From NCBI GenBank assembly GCA_965277415.1, contig CBDICS010000018.1, positions 1-64,000 of the forward strand: a stretch of 64,000 bases of DNA, given 5' to 3'. The position numbers and the translations under genes were made by a program. This document shows, one piece after another, positions 35,176 through 45,208 of this stretch. The notes under the pieces were generated by a model, which was given only the letters and a program-made list of their open reading frames with translations, was not told the DNA's origin and searched no databases. The first letter of the stretch is position 1, and the number at the start of each line of letters is the position of its first letter. This DNA is from JAHDHW01 sp965277415. Its GTDB lineage: Bacteria; Bacteroidota; Bacteroidia; Chitinophagales; Saprospiraceae.

Positions 35176-36435
35176 ATGGAGATTAACGAATCATTGAAAA
35201 TAGCTACGGAAGCCTTGACAGCTGCTAACAATGCTAATTTCGTCGCGAATAATATATGGATGCTGGTTTCTACAGTCTTAGTATTTATCATGCACCTGGG
35301 TTTTGCAACTTTGGAAGCTGGTTTTGTTCAAAAGAAAAATGTGGTGAATATCTTATTTAAAAACATCATGATTGTAGCCATTGGGTTAATCACTTATTAC
35401 TTCGTTGGATTTAATCTAATGTATCCAGGAGTTGATGGTGGCTTCTTTGCCTTTGCAGGATTCGGGTTGGATAATCCTGAAGGAGCAGCAGGTCTAATTG
35501 ACTATGCAGGTGCAAGCTATACTTATTATACCGATTTTATTTTTCAAGGCATGTTTGCAGCTACTTGTTGTACCATAGTATCTGGTGCTGTAGCGGAGCG
35601 TATAAAGCTGGTTCCATTTTTAGTATTCTGTTTATTCTTTGTGACGATTTCTTATCCGATCACAGGCTATTGGAAATGGGGAGCAGGGTGGTTGGATGCC
35701 AAAGGCTTTTATGATTTTGCTGGATCTACGATAGTACATTCTGTAGGTGGCTGGGGAGCTTTAGCTGGTGCCATACTGTTAGGTCCAAGAATAGGAAAAT
35801 ATGCAGATAGAGGTATCAAACCAATACCGGGTCACAGCATGCCGATAGCAACCATTGGTGTTTTCTTATTATGGTTCGGTTGGTTTGGATTCAATGGAGG
35901 ATCCGTTCTTTCTGCAGATCCAGGACTTGTTTCCTTGGTTTTTGTGACTACATCATTGGCAGCTGCAGCTGGTGCAATTGGTGCATTCCTTGTTTCAAAA
36001 TTTGTGTACAAATCCTATGACCTTGGGATGGTGCTCAACGGCATCTTAGGTGGCTTAGTAGGAATAACCGCAAGTGCTGATGGGGTATCTCTTCCAAGTT
36101 CACTATTGATAGGTTTGATTGCAGGAGGTATCATACCACTATCCGTCAACTTTTTTGACAAAATCAAAATAGATGACCCGGTCGGTGCGACTTCTGTTCA
36201 CTTGGTTTGTGGTATCTGGGGTACAATCGCAGTTGCTTTGTTTGGAAACTATGACGAAGGAGTTGGGACCTTAGGTGTTCAGCTGCTGGGCATTGGCGCA
36301 GTTGGCGTATTCACTTTTGCCTTTGCTTTTTTGGTTTTCTTTTTACTAAAAATTACAGTAGGTATTAGAGTTGATAGTGAAGAAGAAACCAAAGGACTTG
36401 ATATTGGTGAGCATCAGGCAGTAGCTTATGGATAA
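35176..36435 (+). CDS. amtB: Ammonium transporter
   Basis: 419 residues with about 11 membrane segments. Family features include HLGFATLEAGFVQKKNVVNI near the N-terminus, GWGALAGAILLGPRIGKY, and WFGWFGFNGGSVLS. The channel His pair is expected in STIVHSVGG and SVHLVCGIWG, both visible. It conducts NH4+/NH3 across the inner membrane and is gated by GlnK, whose gene precedes it. The short cytoplasmic tail ends GEHQAVAYG. It is followed by a palindromic repeat (36475-36530) and a porin gene. Confidence 0.93.
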   Translation: MEINESLKIATEALTAANNANFVANNIWMLVSTVLVFIMHLGFATLEAGFVQKKNVVNILFKNIMIVAIGLITYYFVGFNLMYPGVDGGFFAFAGFGLDNPEGAAGLIDYAGASYTYYTDFIFQGMFAATCCTIVSGAVAERIKLVPFLVFCLFFVTISYPITGYWKWGAGWLDAKGFYDFAGSTIVHSVGGWGALAGAILLGPRIGKYADRGIKPIPGHSMPIATIGVFLLWFGWFGFNGGSVLSADPGLVSLVFVTTSLAAAAGAIGAFLVSKFVYKSYDLGMVLNGILGGLVGITASADGVSLPSSLLIGLIAGGIIPLSVNFFDKIKIDDPVGATSVHLVCGIWGTIAVALFGNYDEGVGTLGVQLLGIGAVGVFTFAFAFLVFFLLKITVGIRVDSEEETKGLDIGEHQAVAYG

Positions 36436-36474
36436 ATAATTAAAAATACTCCTTATGGAGCTGGACACTTACAA

Positions 36475-36530
36475 CTATACTTGACGCGAAGTACATCTTT
36501 TTTCCCAAACTACTTCAACGTCAGTGTAGA
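36475..36530. terminator. Palindromic repeat after amtB, REP-like
   Basis: CTTGACGCGAAGTA pairs with TACTTCAACGTCAG around CATCTTTTTTCCCAAAC. It is related to the palindrome at 16691-16741. It may terminate the glnK-amtB transcript. Confidence 0.5.
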
Positions 36531-36602
36531 TTCAACCTCCATTTTTAAACAACTTCTAAGAATAGTATTTGATATGTATGGTCGAGTAATGAAAAAATAA
36601 AT

Positions 36603-37658
36603 ATGAAAAAGCACATATACACCCTGACATTAATTTTATTTGGTATGAATTTTTTAATAGCACAAGACAGCTCGACTGAGATATTCTCTTCAGGAGATCT
36701 GAGTGTTGCCAAAGATACAACAAAGCGTACTCGAACTTTGAGTTTGAGTGGTTCCATCGACGCGTATTACAGAACAAATTTCACAGGCGATTTTGATATT
36801 GCGCCAGGTACATCGTTTGCCAATCTACCAGGATTTGCATTGGGGATGGCTAATTTAATAGTTGCGCAAGAAGGAAAACGTTGTGGATTCACAGTAGATC
36901 TGGTATTTGGCCCAAGAGGTGAGGATGCCACTTTTCTTTCTTCAGTATTGAGACCTGGAGGTAATTCCAGTATAGTGAATCAGTTGTATGTATACTGGAA
37001 TGCTACAGATGCATTAACCTTTACCATAGGTAATTTTAATACCTTCTTGGGGTATGAAGTAATCTCTCCTGCTGATAATTTTAATTATTCTACCAGTTAT
37101 ATGTTTTCATACGGCCCCTTTTCTCATACTGGTTTGAAAGGAGAATTAGCATTGAATGGAGGCTTTTCTATCATGGCAGGTATATTCAATCCTACAGATG
37201 CCACAGAGTATAATCCTGCAGGTGATTATACCGGAGCTGTTCAACTCGGATATGAAAATGGGGGACTTGGAATTTGGTTAAATGGATTATTTTCTGACGG
37301 GTTTTCTCAGTTTGATGTGACTGCTGGATATGATGTGACAGACAGGATTTATTTTGGATTAAATGCTACTGTTGCATCAGATAACTTTAATGGTTTAGCA
37401 GGTTACTTCCAAGTAGCCATGTCTGATGAGCTTAAGTTGGGTATACGAGCAGAAAGCTTTACAGATAAAGGATTAGGATTATTTGAAGAAGGCGAAAAGG
37501 TATTTGATATCACACTTTCTGCAAATTACCAAGTAGGTAATTTAACCTTAATTCCAGAATTTAGATTAGATACTTTTGATAGTAAAATTGTTTCCGATGG
37601 AACAGATTTTAGTGATTCACTCAGCTCCTTTGTATTGGCAGTTGTCTATGGGTTTTAA
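36603..37658 (+). CDS. Outer-membrane porin-like beta-barrel protein
   Basis: 351 residues with a signal peptide (YTLTLILFGMNFLIAQ). Repeating amphipathic strands follow, such as KLGIRAESFTDKGLGLF, and the chain ends SSFVLAVVYGF with an aromatic last residue, the usual outer-membrane signature. It resembles the porin (BBP2-type) family found next to ammonium transporters in Bacteroidota, so it may pass ammonium or small N compounds; this is inference from context. It starts 167 bp after amtB, beyond a palindrome, so separate transcription is possible. Confidence 0.78.
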   Translation: MKKHIYTLTLILFGMNFLIAQDSSTEIFSSGDLSVAKDTTKRTRTLSLSGSIDAYYRTNFTGDFDIAPGTSFANLPGFALGMANLIVAQEGKRCGFTVDLVFGPRGEDATFLSSVLRPGGNSSIVNQLYVYWNATDALTFTIGNFNTFLGYEVISPADNFNYSTSYMFSYGPFSHTGLKGELALNGGFSIMAGIFNPTDATEYNPAGDYTGAVQLGYENGGLGIWLNGLFSDGFSQFDVTAGYDVTDRIYFGLNATVASDNFNGLAGYFQVAMSDELKLGIRAESFTDKGLGLFEEGEKVFDITLSANYQVGNLTLIPEFRLDTFDSKIVSDGTDFSDSLSSFVLAVVYGF

Positions 37659-37679
37659 TAGGTAAATGGATCCAATAAA

Positions 37680-37893
37680 TTGAAGCAGCAGCAGAGGTGA
37701 GATTAATAGACGTTTTTTTTATTAAAAGGGATACCAAAAGTGCGCGGAGAATTTGCAATAATATTTATGGTATATAATTTACGTCGCGCAATAAGTATTT
37801 TAGGAGTAAAAGACTTACTGGAACGGTTTAGATATATACTTGAAATATTAAAAGTGTTATATAAGAACTAAATTAAGCTGTTTTTACAAACTG
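37680..37893 (+). mobile_element. IS1182 internal-deletion derivative
   Basis: The plus strand reads EAAAEVRLIDVF, from the N-terminal part of the transposase at 9560, and then directly the C-terminal VYNLRRAISILGV-type region. The middle is deleted. The right end is TTTTTACAAACTGG before CGTTAGGC. It shows how shorter elements of this family arise in attC spacers. Confidence 0.6.
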
Positions 37894-37950
37894 GCGTTAG
37901 GCTCAATTATTAAAAAACCGTATATTGTGATAGTATCAAATGATAGTATC

Positions 37951-38910
37951 ATGAAGCCACCATACGAAATCAATAATACAATACTTAAATTAATAACTTC
38001 AGTATCTGAAAAGATTGGAGAAGTTAATGCAAACCATCTAAATAGGCCATCTCCGGACTTAAGGAAGCGAAATAGAGTCAAAACAATTAAAGCATCTTTA
38101 GAAATTGAAGGGAATACATTATCCGAAGATCAAATCACTGCAATTATTGAAAATAAACGAGTTGCAGGCCCGAAAAAAGATATCCTAGAAGTGATCAATG
38201 CAATTGAAGTATATGAAAAACTGCCTCAATTGAATCCCAATTCTTTAAAGTCTTTTCTGAAAGCTCATAAATTATTGATGAAGGGACTAATCGAATCTCC
38301 TGGAAAATTAAGGACAAAATCAGTTGGAATATTTAAAGGAAATCAAGTATCCCATATTGCTCCTCCTCCAGATAAACTTGATCACTTAATGAATGAGTTA
38401 TTCAAATATTACAAAAAATCAGATGATCCGATTTTAATAAAAAGCTGTGTGATGCATTATGAAATCGAATTCATTCACCCTTTTATGGATGGTAATGGCA
38501 GAATGGGGAGACTTTGGCAAACTTTGATTCTTATGAAAACCTATCCTTTATTCGAATTTTTACCATTTGAAACTATAATTAAAGATAGGCAAAGTGAATA
38601 CTATAAAGCTCTAGAGATTTCTGATAAAGAAGGTAAATCTACTAAATTTATTGAATTCATTTTAGAAGCCATTAATGATTCTCTTGAACAACTTTTGAAA
38701 TTGCAAAACAGATTAAATACATCAGAAGATCGAATAAATTACTTCATTGAAACATTTAGAGAAAATTATTTTTCAAGAAAAGATTATATGAATGTATTCA
38801 AAAATATATCAAGTGCGACAGCAAGTAGAGATTTAAAATATGGAGTTGAAAATAAAAGACTAATAAAACAAGGTGATAAAAGAAAAACTTTATATCAAAT
38901 CAAAAAATAA
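37951..38910 (+). CDS. Fic-domain protein (adenylyltransferase family)
   Basis: About 319 residues from ATG 37951 (MKPPYEINN); a GTG start at 37927 is also possible. The Fic motif HPFMDGNGRMGRLWQ lies near residue 174, with catalytic His and the Asn-Gly-Arg loop intact. An N-terminal inhibitory helix, LEIEGNTLSEDQI, near residue 50 supplies the ATP-blocking Glu, so activity is self-inhibited. A C-terminal winged-helix region ends KRKTLYQIKK. It modifies proteins with AMP or a related group. It alone fills the cassette 37896-38925, whose 9-bp ends are perfect complements. Confidence 0.88.
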   Translation: MKPPYEINNTILKLITSVSEKIGEVNANHLNRPSPDLRKRNRVKTIKASLEIEGNTLSEDQITAIIENKRVAGPKKDILEVINAIEVYEKLPQLNPNSLKSFLKAHKLLMKGLIESPGKLRTKSVGIFKGNQVSHIAPPPDKLDHLMNELFKYYKKSDDPILIKSCVMHYEIEFIHPFMDGNGRMGRLWQTLILMKTYPLFEFLPFETIIKDRQSEYYKALEISDKEGKSTKFIEFILEAINDSLEQLLKLQNRLNTSEDRINYFIETFRENYFSRKDYMNVFKNISSATASRDLKYGVENKRLIKQGDKRKTLYQIKK

Positions 38911-38916
38911 AAGGAC

Positions 38917-39245
38917 TGAGCCTAATCGAGTGGCAACCGACAAGACTAAAATTTAGTCTCGTCGGAGAGTCTTCACACGACGAAGCATCAAGATCTGTAC
39001 TTCGCGGTTCATAGAGCAAAACTTTCTTTTCTGAATTTAGGCTTCTGGATTTTGTTATATTTGACTTTAATCGCTCGCTTACCCAAGCGATAGAAGAACT
39101 TTCATCTCCCTAGAGTCTTAATACACCGTAAAATAATTCCTTATATTGAAAGAGGGTGATGCCGATTCAAGGTACAGACAAAGGCTATACTTCAATACCG
39201 TCTCTCCTGCGATAGAGAGAAAAGGTGTTTTTACAGACTGCCGTT
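38917..39245. other. attC-like spacer with attached repeat and MITE right end
   Basis: TGAGCCTAA (38917) complements TTAGGCTCA at 37897. The left half is the same as at 9406 (CTAATCGAGTGGCAACCGAC). From about 39060 it carries the CCCAAGCGATAG...ATTCCTTATATTGAAAG repeat shared with 54300 and 62950. A diverged MITE right end finishes TTTTTACAGACTG at 39240 before CCGTT. Confidence 0.55.
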
Positions 39246-39428
39246 ATGGAGCATTAAAAACTAAGACCAAACCAAGATAAATTAAGTCAAATAGAAATCG
39301 GTAAATACCAAACTCATCTGAAAGTAAATTGAGATTTATATCCTATTGAAAAATTTCAGTAAGCCCAATTTTTTTACTTAAATTTATCCATAGACTTGAT
39401 TAATTATCAAAATGGTTAAATCAACAAT

Positions 39429-41144
39429 ATGAACGAAACGACCGACTTTCAACAATTTGAAAAAATGCATGAGGAACAATTACCTGTTCCAAAACACAAA
39501 CTTCACGACTGGACGCACTTCGCAGGATTATATGCCGCAGAACATGTTGCAGCAACTGAATTTGTAATCGGTGCTACATTTGTAGCATTGGGGGCAAAGA
39601 CAATGGATATTATTTTGGGGCTGCTCATTGGAAATATATTGGCGGTGCTGAGTTGGACTTTGATTACTTCTCCGATAGCCGTTGATACTCGCTTAAGTCT
39701 CTATACTTACCTAAACAAGATTGCGGGTAATTCTATGTCAAAATTGTATAACTGGGCCAATGTGCTCATTTTTACTGTTATTTCTGCGGCAATGGTAACG
39801 GTGTCTGCTACAGCTGTTCGTTTTGCTTTTGATATCCCCGCCCAGTTGGATTGGTATCCAACTAATATTTGGTTTGTGATGATTGTATTGCTTGTTGGTG
39901 CGGTCGTCGTTTCCGTTGCGATTTATGGATTCAATGCTGTTTCTGAATTTTCGGGTATATGTGCTCCATGGTTATTTGTCATGTTTGCAAGTGGTGCCCT
40001 TGTTTTGATGCCTGCATTATCTTTAGATGTTTTAGGAAAAACGCTGCCAGGTGGCTGGGCAGATTTTCTAAGTATTGGAAACCAATCTATCTGGACCGGT
40101 GTGGATAGTAATGGACAATCTGGAATTGGTCTTTTGGAGGTTATCGGCTTTGGTTGGGCAGCCAATACGATTACTCATTTTGGCTTGATTGATATGGCCT
40201 TACTTCGATTTGCAAAAAAGAAATCTTATGGATTGGCAACGAGTACAGGAATGCTCTTTGGTCACTATATCGCATGGATCGCTGCTGGAATTATGGGAGC
40301 AGGTACTGCGGTGATTTTAGGAAAAGCGATCGTGGAATTAGACCCTGGTGATGTTGCTTATTATGCTTTGGGATGGTCAGGATTCGTTATCGTAATTGTG
40401 GCAGGATGGACTACCGCCATTACCAATCTGTATAGAGCAGGTCTAGCGGCACAAGCTATTTTTAGCAATATATCTCTTAGAAAAACGACCATGGTAGTTG
40501 GGGCTTCAATGGTTATAATTGCCTGTTTCCCTTTTGTGTTTTCTCAAATGCTACCATTATTGACTTATGCTGGTTTATTAGTAGTACCTGTTGGGGCTAT
40601 TGTTTTTACAGAGCATCAAATTTTTCCAAAAATAGGTTATACTAGATATTGGTCCAAATACCAAAACTATACTCATAGTTTACCCGCGGTTGCTTCTTGG
40701 GGTTTAGGTTTAGTATTTGGTTTTGGTTTGAATATGCTGGATGTGATGTCCTTCTATTATTTGTTTATTCCTACTTGGTTTTTCACAATTATTGTTTACA
40801 CCTTATTAGCGAGTAAGTATGGTGCAAAAGAAGAATATCCAGAAGAAAAAGCGAAGGAATTAACGCAGAATCAAAACATCGAACGCTATCAACAAAAGAT
40901 GGCTGATACCGAACGTACCTTTATCAAAGACACATCTATTTTTTCACAAGTATTAAATATTATTGCTTTCTCTTCATTGGGTGCAACCTTAATTTTAGCG
41001 GGCATTGTATTATTTGGAAGTGCTGACGAAGCGGCTTATATCATTAATCGGGAAACCTTCTATACATATGGATTCGTTTGTACCATTTTGTATTTTGTTA
41101 CTGCTTATTGGGTCATGAAAAGAAGTAAAAGGACAACTATTTAA
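39429..41144 (+). CDS. NCS1-type permease (purine/cytosine permease-like)
   Basis: 571 residues with about 12 membrane segments, including MDIILGLLIGNILAVLSWTL and FVIVIVAGWTTAITNLYRAG. The arrangement fits the nucleobase:cation symporter-1 family. The C-terminal cytoplasmic insert NQNIERYQQKMADTE is followed by two more segments. The true substrate is unclear: it is followed 24 bp later by a mannitol dehydrogenase-like gene, so a polyol or hexuronate is possible. The cassette boundary (GTTATGGAGC) is at 39243. Confidence 0.75.
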   Translation: MNETTDFQQFEKMHEEQLPVPKHKLHDWTHFAGLYAAEHVAATEFVIGATFVALGAKTMDIILGLLIGNILAVLSWTLITSPIAVDTRLSLYTYLNKIAGNSMSKLYNWANVLIFTVISAAMVTVSATAVRFAFDIPAQLDWYPTNIWFVMIVLLVGAVVVSVAIYGFNAVSEFSGICAPWLFVMFASGALVLMPALSLDVLGKTLPGGWADFLSIGNQSIWTGVDSNGQSGIGLLEVIGFGWAANTITHFGLIDMALLRFAKKKSYGLATSTGMLFGHYIAWIAAGIMGAGTAVILGKAIVELDPGDVAYYALGWSGFVIVIVAGWTTAITNLYRAGLAAQAIFSNISLRKTTMVVGASMVIIACFPFVFSQMLPLLTYAGLLVVPVGAIVFTEHQIFPKIGYTRYWSKYQNYTHSLPAVASWGLGLVFGFGLNMLDVMSFYYLFIPTWFFTIIVYTLLASKYGAKEEYPEEKAKELTQNQNIERYQQKMADTERTFIKDTSIFSQVLNIIAFSSLGATLILAGIVLFGSADEAAYIINRETFYTYGFVCTILYFVTAYWVMKRSKRTTI

Positions 41145-41167
41145 AACTATTTTTATTAAAAAAAGAT

Positions 41168-42649
41168 ATGGGATTCATTCAATTAAATCAAGATAATATT
41201 ACTCAGATTGCTCCACATCTTTCATGCCCGAATTATAATAGACAAGCATTAAAAACGGGAATCGTTCATATTGGGCTTGGAGGATTTCATCGTTCTCACC
41301 AAGCGTATTATATTCATCAATTATTGGAAAAACATAATGCCTTGGATTGGGGGATTTGTGGTGTGGGATTGCGAGAAGCTGATCGGAAAATATATAACAT
41401 TCTCAAAAAACAGGATTGCTTATATACGCTTATGGTACAGCATCCCAATGGAACCATTAAAAGTGAAGTGATAGGTTCAATTAAAGAGTTTCTCTTAGCA
41501 GTAGATACGCCGGATTTGGTGATTGATAAAATGGCATACGCTGATACTAAAATTGTTTCTTTAACAATTACCGAAGGTGGCTATAATTTTAATCCAAGTA
41601 CAGGAGATTTCAATTTTGAAAATCAAGATATTCAATATGAATTACAATATAGAGATCAGCCAAGAACAATCTTCGGTTTCTTAACAGCCGCGATACAAAA
41701 ACGTCGAGAAGAAGGACTCCCTCCTTTTAGCATTTTATCTTGTGATAATATTCAGCATAATGGTGACGTAGCTCGTAAAATGTTATTAGCTTTTGCTCAA
41801 AAAAAGAATACTGAACTCGCAGAGTGGATTGCAAAAAATGTTAATTTTCCAAATACAATGGTGGACCGGATCACCCCCGTAACAACATCCGAAGCTATAA
41901 ATTATTTACAGAACACTTATAAGCTAAAAGATGAATGGCCAGTTGTGTGTGAGCCATTTATTCAATGGGTAGTAGAAGATAAATTTTCGAATGTTAGACC
42001 ACCACTTGAAAAATTAGGCGTTCAATTCGTACCTGATGTAAGCCCTTATGAAAAAATGAAAATCCGACTTTTAAATGCTGGACATTCTGTGCTTGGTATT
42101 CCTGGTGCTATTCATGGACATCCAACAATTAATGCTTGCATGGAAGATCCTGTTTTTTCAAAATTTATGCGTCAATTTATGGACAAAGAAGTAAGTCCTG
42201 TTTTAGGCGCTATAGAAGGAATGGATATAGAGAAATACAAAGATAGCTTGGAAGAGCGATTTGCCAATCCCAACATAAAAGATAGTGTCAGTCGTATCTG
42301 TTCAGAAAGTTCTGCGAAGTTACCCAAGTTTTTAATTCCTACACTTAAAGAAAACTTAGCTACCGATGGAAGCATCAAATATGCAACGCTGATTTTAGCA
42401 GCATGGTGCTATTATAGTGATCGGAATATAAATGAAAAGGGTGAGCCATTAGAAATTATTGATTCGATGAAAGTTGAATTGCATCAATTTGCAAAGCACA
42501 CTCAAGACGATGAAATTGCTTTCCTTAGGCAGCGTGAACTTTTTGGCGACCTTGATGAAAATCCAAGATTTGTAGAGAAATATATAGAAACTGTTCAATT
42601 AATTTACAAAGAAAAAAGCATTAGAGCATTGATGAAAAAATTAATGTGA
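41168..42649 (+). CDS. Mannitol dehydrogenase family protein
   Basis: 493 residues, the normal length for polyol-specific long-chain dehydrogenases. The NAD-binding N-domain shows IVHIGLGGFHRSHQAYYIHQ, and TEGGYNFNPSTG follows. The catalytic Lys/His region reads MKIRLLNAGHSVLGIPGAIH. It probably oxidises mannitol or a related polyol to fructose, or reduces a hexuronate. It is co-oriented with the permease just upstream, so the two may form an uptake and oxidation unit. Its start ATG 41168 follows a short AT-rich gap. Confidence 0.88.
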   Translation: MGFIQLNQDNITQIAPHLSCPNYNRQALKTGIVHIGLGGFHRSHQAYYIHQLLEKHNALDWGICGVGLREADRKIYNILKKQDCLYTLMVQHPNGTIKSEVIGSIKEFLLAVDTPDLVIDKMAYADTKIVSLTITEGGYNFNPSTGDFNFENQDIQYELQYRDQPRTIFGFLTAAIQKRREEGLPPFSILSCDNIQHNGDVARKMLLAFAQKKNTELAEWIAKNVNFPNTMVDRITPVTTSEAINYLQNTYKLKDEWPVVCEPFIQWVVEDKFSNVRPPLEKLGVQFVPDVSPYEKMKIRLLNAGHSVLGIPGAIHGHPTINACMEDPVFSKFMRQFMDKEVSPVLGAIEGMDIEKYKDSLEERFANPNIKDSVSRICSESSAKLPKFLIPTLKENLATDGSIKYATLILAAWCYYSDRNINEKGEPLEIIDSMKVELHQFAKHTQDDEIAFLRQRELFGDLDENPRFVEKYIETVQLIYKEKSIRALMKKLM

Positions 42650-42685
42650 TGGCTTTGGTATTTTTGGAAAGTATACTATTGCAAG

Positions 42686-44731
42686 CTATTTGAAATCTAT
42701 ATCCGATATAACTGAATTTGCTATTGATTCAGCGTTTTCTACTTTCTTTTCTGTTAACTCATTTACAAGAAGCTGTTTAAAAGTATCTTTTTCTTTAGAT
42801 GTCCATTTTGAACTTGGTTTTCCTTTAAATTTTTGAAAAGAGTATTTACATACACTAAAAGATGCCCAAAGAATTGGAATCCATGGAGCGATAGCAATAA
42901 CTGTATCATTTAAAATTCCAAAATTTGCCAGATGACTAACTACTTCTGAGTCATTTGAGCTCTCATTAATATCTGCTTTTTCAATTACTGATTCCACTAT
43001 TTCGATATTCTGATCAAACGAATCCACAATTTTTGGGTCATTTTGGAATTCCAATATTAACCGAGATAAGTGTGAATAATCATAAAAATTATTTGACATA
43101 ATGAATGTTTTAAGTGACTTTGTAATAATAGGAGAATGCTTTTGATTTTTTACAATTGAATTTTTATTAACTAGAACAACTTTTGAAATAAATTTATTAA
43201 TCTCACGGAAATTCTCTCCATAACTTAATTTACAAATCCCAAGCATTCCAGAACTAACATCAGTTGCATCTAGAATAAGATCACTAAATATATTTTCATC
43301 CTTAAAAATTCGAATCACCCAAATATATTTAGGTAAAGATTTTCTTAGGAATTTAACTTTCTCTGAATTTGATACCAACTCTGTTTTTCGAATATTCTCT
43401 TTAAATAAATTACTATTGATTGCAAAGTAATCAAATGTTACGTTTGAATTAAGAAATTTAAATGCGCTTCTATATATTTGCCTTATATCTATTATTGCCT
43501 TTTCTATGTCTCTAAAGTCAACTCTCACTTTTTTATAAATTGGAATAACAAGAGATAATACTCTACTATTTTTTTTAGGATTGCTGACAATTTCAGTTGT
43601 CTCACCATTGTCATTCTTAATTCTTTTTTCTGACCAAACTGTTTCAATACCAAATTTTTTCTTACTCTTAAATTCAATCTTACAAAAAGGGCCCCATTGA
43701 TCATCATGAGCATATAAAGTTTCAATTGCTTCATAATGAAAAGTCTTAATCTCATGAATATTTGTTCTATTGACTTCACATTTCTTAAAACCATTTATTG
43801 CTATTGCATGTAATTCTTCATTTTCGGATGGTTGAAAAGCACAAATTATAGGTATCCCTAATTGAGAATATGCATTAATAACTTTTTTTAATTGGATTGG
43901 TGGTATATGTTTTTCTTTTTCTAGTTTAAATATCTCTTGCGCATCAGAAAATGATAATGGATCTGTTAATTTTTTCTCCTTAATAAATTTGACAACATCT
44001 GGTTTTTGCGAAGTAAAAACTTCTGTTTCAAGTCCAGCTCTAACCAATGAATTGCAAACTTGATTTATTGTTAACCCCTTATTCGGGAATAACCTACCTC
44101 CTGAGTTCGATGTTATTCCTGCATCTTTTGTTATTTGATTTGGAGTTTTTAATAAAGTGTAATTTAAGTAGTTTGATTTACTCAATGATGCCCAAATTGC
44201 AGTAGTAGCACAGGCCGATAAAGTTCCGTCTTGCTCTTGAAATGCTAAAGAATCAAACCGATACTTTATTCCAAGAATATTGACGTCATACTTTCTTGTT
44301 CCCCAAAAAGACTTGTCTACAGATAAATTTTTATATGTTTTCAATAATGAAAATCCAATAATTTTTTCAGGAATAGGTCTTATAACTATAAATCCTAGGT
44401 AATGATTTTTAAAAAAAATATCAGAATTTTTCCCATTAGTAGTTATTAGATTATCTAGAAAAACTCCATCGATATTTCTGTCAAAGAAATGTAATCGTTT
44501 ACATTTTTTATTATATCCTTGATAACATGATGCATAATAAAATTGGTAATTGTCCAAGAAATCTTTGCTAATGTAATCCTCCTCTACTAAAATGCTCTCG
44601 CATTTCTGGGACATTAAATACCCATATAAATAATCAAACTGCTTTTTTGATTTTACTTGTTCGACACTGTTTCCAGTGCCTGCACATACTGATGCAAAAG
44701 AATTGAAAGTGAATTTATATGATTTCATCAC
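42686..44731 (-). CDS. Large protein with papain-like/C39-like peptidase centre
   Basis: 681 residues. A cysteine-peptidase core is visible: LSACATTAIWASLS with Cys174, then ELHAIAINGFKKC with His308 and YAHDDQWGPFCKIEF with the acidic residue near 343. These are in the order expected for C39/papain-like enzymes. The N-terminal 160 and C-terminal 300 residues are unfamiliar; a hydrophobic stretch TVIAIAPWIPILWASF near 625 could be a membrane anchor. It directly follows a 60-residue gene whose stop touches its start. Role unknown; a toxin or defence effector is possible. Confidence 0.65.
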   Translation of the reverse strand: MMKSYKFTFNSFASVCAGTGNSVEQVKSKKQFDYLYGYLMSQKCESILVEEDYISKDFLDNYQFYYASCYQGYNKKCKRLHFFDRNIDGVFLDNLITTNGKNSDIFFKNHYLGFIVIRPIPEKIIGFSLLKTYKNLSVDKSFWGTRKYDVNILGIKYRFDSLAFQEQDGTLSACATTAIWASLSKSNYLNYTLLKTPNQITKDAGITSNSGGRLFPNKGLTINQVCNSLVRAGLETEVFTSQKPDVVKFIKEKKLTDPLSFSDAQEIFKLEKEKHIPPIQLKKVINAYSQLGIPIICAFQPSENEELHAIAINGFKKCEVNRTNIHEIKTFHYEAIETLYAHDDQWGPFCKIEFKSKKKFGIETVWSEKRIKNDNGETTEIVSNPKKNSRVLSLVIPIYKKVRVDFRDIEKAIIDIRQIYRSAFKFLNSNVTFDYFAINSNLFKENIRKTELVSNSEKVKFLRKSLPKYIWVIRIFKDENIFSDLILDATDVSSGMLGICKLSYGENFREINKFISKVVLVNKNSIVKNQKHSPIITKSLKTFIMSNNFYDYSHLSRLILEFQNDPKIVDSFDQNIEIVESVIEKADINESSNDSEVVSHLANFGILNDTVIAIAPWIPILWASFSVCKYSFQKFKGKPSSKWTSKEKDTFKQLLVNELTEKKVENAESIANSVISDIDFK

Positions 44732-44914
44732 TTATGATAGAGAAATCGTAGACGCCATTGTTTCAGAATCTACATCTGTATGACTTTCAATATCATTCGC
44801 TGCTTCTTTTCTGAAATCAAGCTCTTCATCCCAGTGGTCTTGAGGAAGGACTAAATCTTCGTAATTAATCGTAGAAATATCGATTGGTGGGTTATTTTTC
44901 TTAGAGTCATCCAT
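44732..44914 (-). CDS. Small acidic hypothetical protein paired with the peptidase-like gene
   Basis: 60 residues, strongly acidic, beginning MDDSKKNNPPIDISTINYED and ending ETMASTISLS. Its stop codon ends one base before the ATG of the large peptidase-like gene, so the two are surely co-expressed. There is no signal peptide, no membrane segment and no family. It could be a substrate peptide, an inhibitor or an immunity partner of the peptidase; all are guesses from the pairing. Confidence 0.6.
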   Translation of the reverse strand: MDDSKKNNPPIDISTINYEDLVLPQDHWDEELDFRKEAANDIESHTDVDSETMASTISLS

Positions 44915-45208
44915 GATTAGAGGAATAAGTTATATTCATAATTCTTTAAAGGGAACAAATATAATTCCATTTTATTGAAAATGCAAGTGTTCTTTCTTCT
45001 TCTTACTAAGATTTAAATTTAGAAAATTATTGCTTCTAAGTGATTTTATTTGGTCAACTCTTTTAGTGTACATTTAAACTTCAAGAGTTTAACAAACGTT
45101 GAATTCTTACTGACAATAAATTTTTCTTTTGAGTAGGTGACCCAATGAATTCATATAAAACGAATTATTTTTATATAGCAAAATTATAACTAATACTAAA
45201 TAAAGTCA
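44915..45208. other. AT-rich region, no gene
   Basis: Upstream of the minus-strand pair 44914-42686 and before the spacer at 45209. Nothing else is recognised. Confidence 0.4.

Noticed and set aside
37884..38081. Minus-strand frame across the Fic gene start
   Set aside because: It overlaps the attC boundary and the Fic coding start and has no similarity.
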